64,000 nucleotides of DNA, from positions 2,124,501 to 2,188,500 of the forward strand of contig QLII01000001.1 in the NCBI GenBank assembly GCA_003259005.1. Direction: 5' to 3'. The notes below the pieces were generated by a model. It saw only the letters and a program-made list of their open reading frames with translations. It did not search any database and was not told the DNA's origin. Position 1 is the stretch's first letter. Each line of letters starts with the position of its first letter. The DNA comes from Spirosoma telluris. GTDB lineage: Bacteria > Bacteroidota > Bacteroidia > Cytophagales > Spirosomataceae. This document shows, one piece after another, positions 60,297 to 64,000 of the stretch. The translations under genes were made by a program, and so were the position numbers.

Positions 60297-61646
60297 TTAG
60301 CGATTGATTAAGCTGCCAGTTGCTTTTTTCCAGTCTAATTCGGCAGTACGGAGATTGACCAGCGTGGTTAGGTAGTTGTTTTGTGCATCGCGAAGTGAGT
60401 TTTCAGCCTGGACAACATCGGTAATGTCGACTGTACCTTCTTTAAATTGGAGTTGCGTTTGGGTGTAGACTTTTTCGGCCAGCGTGACCTGGCTTTGATT
60501 TGTCGTCAGGTTCTGCTGTTCGACCAGAAACTTATTGCGGGAATTGGCAATGTCCATCGAAATCGACTCGCGGGTTTGGCGGAGTTGTAGGTCCAATTTC
60601 TGGTCGTCTATTTTCTTCTGGCCCAATTTGGCTTTCCGCGCCAAGCCATCGAATACATTCCAGTTCAGTTGAAGCCCCAGCCAGTAGCCTGGTAAGTTTT
60701 TGGCATAGGAATTATCGCCACCAATGGCATAGACCGTGCTGTTCGCCACCCCATAGGCATTAACCGTAGGCACAAAACTCGATTTGACATTCTGCTGCTC
60801 TAAGCCGTTGATTATTTTCTGCTGATCAATCAGTTGAAGATCCGTTCGGTTAATCGTGTATTCATTGCCAGGCGCTACCGGGATAGTCTTTTCAATTGCC
60901 GTCCAGACTTGTAATGAATCCGTTTGGGGTATTCCAGTCAGAAATTTCAGATTGTTAAGCAGTTGATTATACGTTGCCTGTAGCGATTCAATCTGGGTCT
61001 GCGATGCCGTTTTGCTGAGTTGCAGCCGGTCAACGTCAATACCCTGTGCTAACTGATTTTGGCGACGTAATTCGGTGATTCGGATGAGCCGTTCGGTGGC
61101 GATTAGGTTGCTTCGCAGGAAGGCAATCTGCTGAGCGGTCGTTTGCAGATTGTAATAGGTGGCCGAGACATTGTAGGCAACATCTTCTTTCGTTTTCTGG
61201 GTTTGCAGCGCCGACAGATTCCGGCTGGCTTTAGCCGCTTTTGTCGCAATCAGTAACGATTGATTATACAGGGCCTGCGTGGCCTGAACCGTCGTTGACA
61301 GGTTATATGGCAACCCAAATGCGACGGCAGAATACGACCCCTCCGGTCCGCCAAAAACGGATGCGGGAATAACCTGCCCCGGAATTTTCAGATAGCGTCT
61401 GTAGTCGCCTGATAGGTTCACTTGTGGGCGTGCATTGGCTTTAACTTCAGCAATCTGAGCTTCGGTTTTGATTTCATCGAGCCGTGCCGACTGCACGCTG
61501 AAGTTGTTGGTCAATGCCTTGTTAATCAATTGCTCAAGTGTCTGATCCTGTGCCTGTACCAGTGAATTTCCCAGCAATAAAGGAACAGCGGCCAGATACC
61601 ATCGAATGGTTCTTAAAGCTGGTGTTGATGGATTCATTTTAAACAT
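60297..61646 (-). CDS. TolC-family outer-membrane efflux protein
   Basis: 449 residues, intact, signal peptide (about 1-32, ending LVQAQ). It has the TolC alpha-helical duplicated pattern (LTNNFSVQSARLDEIKTEAQ; YTQTQLQFKEGTVDITDVVQ and AENSLRDAQNNYLTTLVNLR). I start it at 61646; a second ATG at 61637 is equally possible. It follows tetR by 55 bp and precedes the adaptor, completing the tripartite pump. A palindrome covers its start. Confidence 0.93.
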   Translation of the reverse strand: MFKMNPSTPALRTIRWYLAAVPLLLGNSLVQAQDQTLEQLINKALTNNFSVQSARLDEIKTEAQIAEVKANARPQVNLSGDYRRYLKIPGQVIPASVFGGPEGSYSAVAFGLPYNLSTTVQATQALYNQSLLIATKAAKASRNLSALQTQKTKEDVAYNVSATYYNLQTTAQQIAFLRSNLIATERLIRITELRRQNQLAQGIDVDRLQLSKTASQTQIESLQATYNQLLNNLKFLTGIPQTDSLQVWTAIEKTIPVAPGNEYTINRTDLQLIDQQKIINGLEQQNVKSSFVPTVNAYGVANSTVYAIGGDNSYAKNLPGYWLGLQLNWNVFDGLARKAKLGQKKIDDQKLDLQLRQTRESISMDIANSRNKFLVEQQNLTTNQSQVTLAEKVYTQTQLQFKEGTVDITDVVQAENSLRDAQNNYLTTLVNLRTAELDWKKATGSLINR

Positions 61647-61654
61647 TGTGTTTA
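61640..61654. promoter_or_regulatory. Possible secondary operator over the tolC start
   Basis: TAAACA-TTG-TGTTTA is a 6-bp-arm palindrome overlapping the tolC ATG, sharing the TAAACA half-site with the stronger operators at 61664-61681 and 62404-62423. Confidence 0.45.
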
Positions 61655-61663
61655 ATATTTAAT

Positions 61664-61681
61664 TTTAAATATTTGTTTAAA
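61664..61681. promoter_or_regulatory. Probable TetR-family operator upstream of tolC
   Basis: TTTAAATATTTGTTTAAA is a near-perfect 18-bp palindrome (8-2-8, one mismatch). Its complement, TTTAAACAAATATTTAAA, is a one-base variant of the palindrome upstream of tetR. It lies 18 bp before the tolC ATG. Confidence 0.65.
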
Positions 61682-61701
61682 TTAGGGGTAAAAAAAAGCC
61701 G

Positions 61702-62346
61702 TTAAGCTTTTTCGAACTCAAATAGATACTCGGTAATCATGTCAATGACCAGGTTCTTATGCTTTTCCGCAAATTCGTCAAATTGCTCGCTAGTCATCTG
61801 CCACATTTTCATATGCATGGCTTTGCCAATAAACAGAAACTGAATATTACAAAAGATCATTGGCAGGAGATGAATCGCATTAATTTCCCGGATCGTTCCC
61901 AGATTGACTTCCTTCTGAAGTTGTTCTTCGAACATGGAGTGATGAATTTGCTTCATGACACCCATGCAATTGACCATACGCTCCGGATTGCGGTGTACCT
62001 CGTTCATGACGAAGAGCGACAAACTAGGATTCTCCTTCATTAACTGAAAATCATGCCTGATCAACTCAGCAATTTTTTCCCGCAGCGAGATTGGCTGATT
62101 CATGATTTCGATCATGCCGTTGAAGAACAACTGAAGCATTTCTTCAAAGATGCTAATGAAGAGCTTTTCTTTACTGCGGAAATAGTAGTTGGTTAGGGCA
62201 ATGTTAATATTCGCTGCTTCGGCAATATCTCGTGATGTAGCCCCATCGAATCCTTTCTCCAGAAATACCCGCTTAGCCGCTTCGCGAATGCGCTCTTCGG
62301 TTGACTTTGAGGGGAGAGTGAGACTACAATCCATGTTCTTTTTCAT
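61702..62346 (-). CDS. TetR/AcrR-family transcriptional repressor of the efflux block
   Basis: 214 residues, intact. The N-terminal helix-turn-helix is ERIREAAKRVFLEKGFDGAT then SRDIAEAANINIALTNYYFR with SKEKLFISIFEEML, the AcrR-type pattern. The C-terminal ligand domain is helical and Met-rich. It is first gene of the efflux block and has a matching palindrome upstream, so it likely represses itself and tolC-adaptor-pump until a ligand binds. Confidence 0.9.
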   Translation of the reverse strand: MKKNMDCSLTLPSKSTEERIREAAKRVFLEKGFDGATSRDIAEAANINIALTNYYFRSKEKLFISIFEEMLQLFFNGMIEIMNQPISLREKIAELIRHDFQLMKENPSLSLFVMNEVHRNPERMVNCMGVMKQIHHSMFEEQLQKEVNLGTIREINAIHLLPMIFCNIQFLFIGKAMHMKMWQMTSEQFDEFAEKHKNLVIDMITEYLFEFEKA

Positions 62347-62403
62347 GTTGACGTTTCAAAAGTATGTTGTGCTAAACTAACAAGCAACTTTTTCAAATAG
62401 TTT

Positions 62404-62423
62404 TTTTAAACAAATGTTTAAAA
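62404..62423. promoter_or_regulatory. Probable TetR-family operator upstream of tetR
   Basis: TTTTAAACAAATGTTTAAAA is a perfect 9-2-9 palindrome, 57 bp before the tetR ATG. It is nearly identical to the palindrome upstream of tolC. Confidence 0.7.
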
Positions 62424-62544
62424 CAGAAATTAAACCTAATTAATCATTCGAATAGTACAAACATAGCCTTTCTTTTCCAAAACTCCCTGATGTGGCATAG
62501 GTGTTTTGGCTGATTGTTATCAAGGACATTCCCAGCGAAAATCT

Positions 62545-62552
62545 TATCTTTG
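62545..62552 (+). promoter_or_regulatory. -7 promoter element for the DUF4254 gene
   Basis: TATCTTTG is an exact TAnnTTTG match, 17 bp before the ATG at 62570. Confidence 0.5.
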
Positions 62553-62569
62553 CCGCTGATTAATCGCCT

Positions 62570-63175
62570 ATGAACGCTACGTTTGCCAACGACATTTTTC
62601 GTCAGAGCATTCAGGATTACCACCTGACCGACTACGTCGACACGCCCATCCAGAATCCGTATTCCTCCAATGGTATTGCTTTTTTATTGTATCAGAAGAA
62701 TTGGATTGACACGGTTCAATGGCATCTGGAAGACATTATTCGCAGCCCAACCATCCGCCCCGACGAATTAGTTGCGATCAAACGTCGGATTGACCAGTCG
62801 AACCAGGATCGCACCGATACGGTGGAGTTAATTGATAGCTGGTTTTCTGATCTGTTTCTGGATATTATGCCCAAGCCGGAGGCCCGGATGAACTCCGAAA
62901 CGCCCGCCTGGCTCCTGGATCGGATGTCGATTCTGCAACTCAAGTTATACCACTTCCGCGAGCAAGTCGAACGGCCTGCGGTTTCGGATGAACACCGCCA
63001 GAAGGCACAACAGAAATTGAGTGTATTACTTGAGCAGGAAAGTGATCTGACCCGCTGTTTCGATGAATTGATCGAAGATATTCAAAACGGCGACCGCTAT
63101 ATGAAAGTGTACCGCCAGATGAAAATGTACAACGACCCTACGCTAAATCCGGTACTTTATAGTAGTCAGGAGTAG
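62570..63175 (+). CDS. DUF4254 protein
   Basis: 201 residues, intact, helical and soluble. The family is confined mostly to Bacteroidota and typically sits next to a family 9 glycosyltransferase, as here. The family-type blocks are NWIDTVQWHLEDIIRSP, IDQSNQDRTDTVELID and RMNSETPAWLLDRMSILQLK. The function is unknown; the neighbour suggests LPS core or cell-envelope sugar work. It starts 17 bp after a promoter-like element. Confidence 0.85.
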   Translation: MNATFANDIFRQSIQDYHLTDYVDTPIQNPYSSNGIAFLLYQKNWIDTVQWHLEDIIRSPTIRPDELVAIKRRIDQSNQDRTDTVELIDSWFSDLFLDIMPKPEARMNSETPAWLLDRMSILQLKLYHFREQVERPAVSDEHRQKAQQKLSVLLEQESDLTRCFDELIEDIQNGDRYMKVYRQMKMYNDPTLNPVLYSSQE

Positions 63176-63262
63176 TCATTTGGCTGTCATTCATTGTCAT
63201 TTAGCTGCCCTATAACCAATGACAACCGATGACAATAAATGACAATGAATGATGACTCATGA
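63176..63262. repeat. Word-repeat palindrome (GTCATTCATTGTCATTTA family)
   Basis: The left half repeats GTCATTTGGCTGTCATTCAT and the right half the complement (AAATGACAATGAATG). It shares words with 47531-47632. It lies between DUF4254 and the glycosyltransferase. Confidence 0.75.
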
Positions 63263-63265
63263 CGA

Positions 63266-64000
63266 ATGAATCAGTTACTCCTTCTTCGCTTCTCGGCCAT
63301 GGGCGATGTTGCCTTGCTGGCACCTGTCGTACAGGCGTTCACGCAACGCTACCCTGATGCAGGTATAACGCTGGTGACACGGACAAAATTTGCTGTCTTT
63401 TTCGAGCAGTTTCCAAGTGTTCGTATCATAGGTGCCGATTTTGATGGGCGGCATAAAGGGGTTGGCGGATTGGTTCGTTTGTTCAATGAATTACGGCAAC
63501 TGGCTTCGTTTGCTGTGGTGGTCGATGCCCATCAAAATCTACGGTCGGGTGTTCTGAAAAGCCTGTTTCGGCTGATTGGCGTACCGTCGGTTACGCTTGA
63601 TAAAGGCCGCACGGAGAAGAAAGAACTGACCCGAAAAGAGAACAAAATTCGTCGCCGGTTGCCCCACAGCGTGGAGCGATACGCTCAGGTATTTGACAAG
63701 GCTGGCTATGCGATTCAACCAGCCAGACCATTTCAATTTCCACTTTTTACTTCTTCCGAAGTCGAGTTAGCGAGTTTCCTTAACCGTCAGGCTATTACGC
63801 CCAATACACTCTGGCTCGGCATTGCACCTTTCGCCCAACATGAGCAAAAGATGTGGCCATTCGAGCGTTTTGTACCTTTGCTGGAGAAGTTATACACTGA
63901 TCAACCTATTACCATTTTCCTATTTGGGGGAGGTAGTGCCGAGATCGCTCAACTTGAAACCTTGCGACAGAAATATCCTCAAGTTATTCTGGTAGCGGGG
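63266..64000 (+). CDS. Family 9 glycosyltransferase (heptosyltransferase-like; 3' partial)
   Basis: Starts at the ATG at 63266 and runs open to the window end (245 residues visible). The N-terminus LLLLRFSAMGDVALLAPVVQ is the GT9/WaaF-WaaC signature; VVVDAHQNLRSGVLKSLFRL, IAPFAQHEQKMWPFERF and IFLFGGGSAE are the acceptor and nucleotide-sugar regions. It transfers ADP-heptose or a similar sugar in LPS core synthesis. It pairs with DUF4254 upstream. Confidence 0.9.
   Translation, partial: MNQLLLLRFSAMGDVALLAPVVQAFTQRYPDAGITLVTRTKFAVFFEQFPSVRIIGADFDGRHKGVGGLVRLFNELRQLASFAVVVDAHQNLRSGVLKSLFRLIGVPSVTLDKGRTEKKELTRKENKIRRRLPHSVERYAQVFDKAGYAIQPARPFQFPLFTSSEVELASFLNRQAITPNTLWLGIAPFAQHEQKMWPFERFVPLLEKLYTDQPITIFLFGGGSAEIAQLETLRQKYPQVILVAG

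Overview
The window reads as chromosomal DNA of a Bacteroidota member of the Cytophagales, most like Spirosoma. The evidence is a SusC/SusD pair, a type IX secretion peptidase of the PorU2 kind, Kdo-based LPS genes, DUF4254 beside a family 9 glycosyltransferase, and promoters of the Bacteroidota form TAnnTTTG. I see no rRNA, tRNA, CRISPR array, insertion sequence or prophage.

A property of the sequence itself governs the annotation. Twenty-two otherwise ordinary genes are broken by 32 apparent single-base losses. Nearly all lie in short G or C runs, and every gene regains one full-length frame when one G or C is put back per site. Several of these genes are core functions (kdsA, kdnB, mobA, moeA). 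I therefore treat the breaks as base-call errors and annotate whole genes, giving each break position.

Layout: (1) 1-18183, all on +, is a catabolic block: SusC (with an STN domain, cut by the window edge), SusD, a YncE-like propeller, a YhcH/NanQ-type cupin, a D-2-hydroxyacid dehydrogenase, a zinc alcohol dehydrogenase, an aldehyde dehydrogenase, an MFS carrier, a second TonB-dependent receptor, a lactate/glycolate-type permease and malate synthase. Together they could import a small hydroxylated substrate, oxidise it (alcohol to aldehyde to acid) and feed glyoxylate into malate. (2) 18376-32779 holds secreted propellers, esterases, an ABC exporter, an M81 metallopeptidase, an EEP-family phosphatase/nuclease, a coiled-coil membrane protein and a two-component system. 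(3) 33004-40939 holds PorU2, two GT-C membrane glycosyltransferases, a DmpA-type peptidase and thiamine pyrophosphokinase. (4) 40922-46931, on -, is a complete set for Kdo and 8-amino-Kdo (kdsB, a kdsC-like phosphatase, kdsA, kdnB, kdnA), interleaved with two toxin-antitoxin-like pairs. (5) 47048-52226 has a deaminase, a nucleotidyltransferase, molybdenum-cofactor genes (mobA, moaC, moeA) and a RelE-type pair. (6) 52327-55733 has a DJ-1 protein with a zinc ribbon, a GlxA-type regulator, an LpxR-type lipid A deacylase and an acyl carrier protein. (7) 55842-62346 is a tetR-tolC-adaptor-RND efflux block with visible palindromic operators. (8) 62570-64000 holds DUF4254 and a partial heptosyltransferase-like gene.

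Intergenic gaps are rich in two structures. One is long, nearly perfect hairpins (arms of 19-36 bp) with unrelated sequences. The other is imperfect palindromes built of repeated short words, in which at least three word families recur at distant loci.
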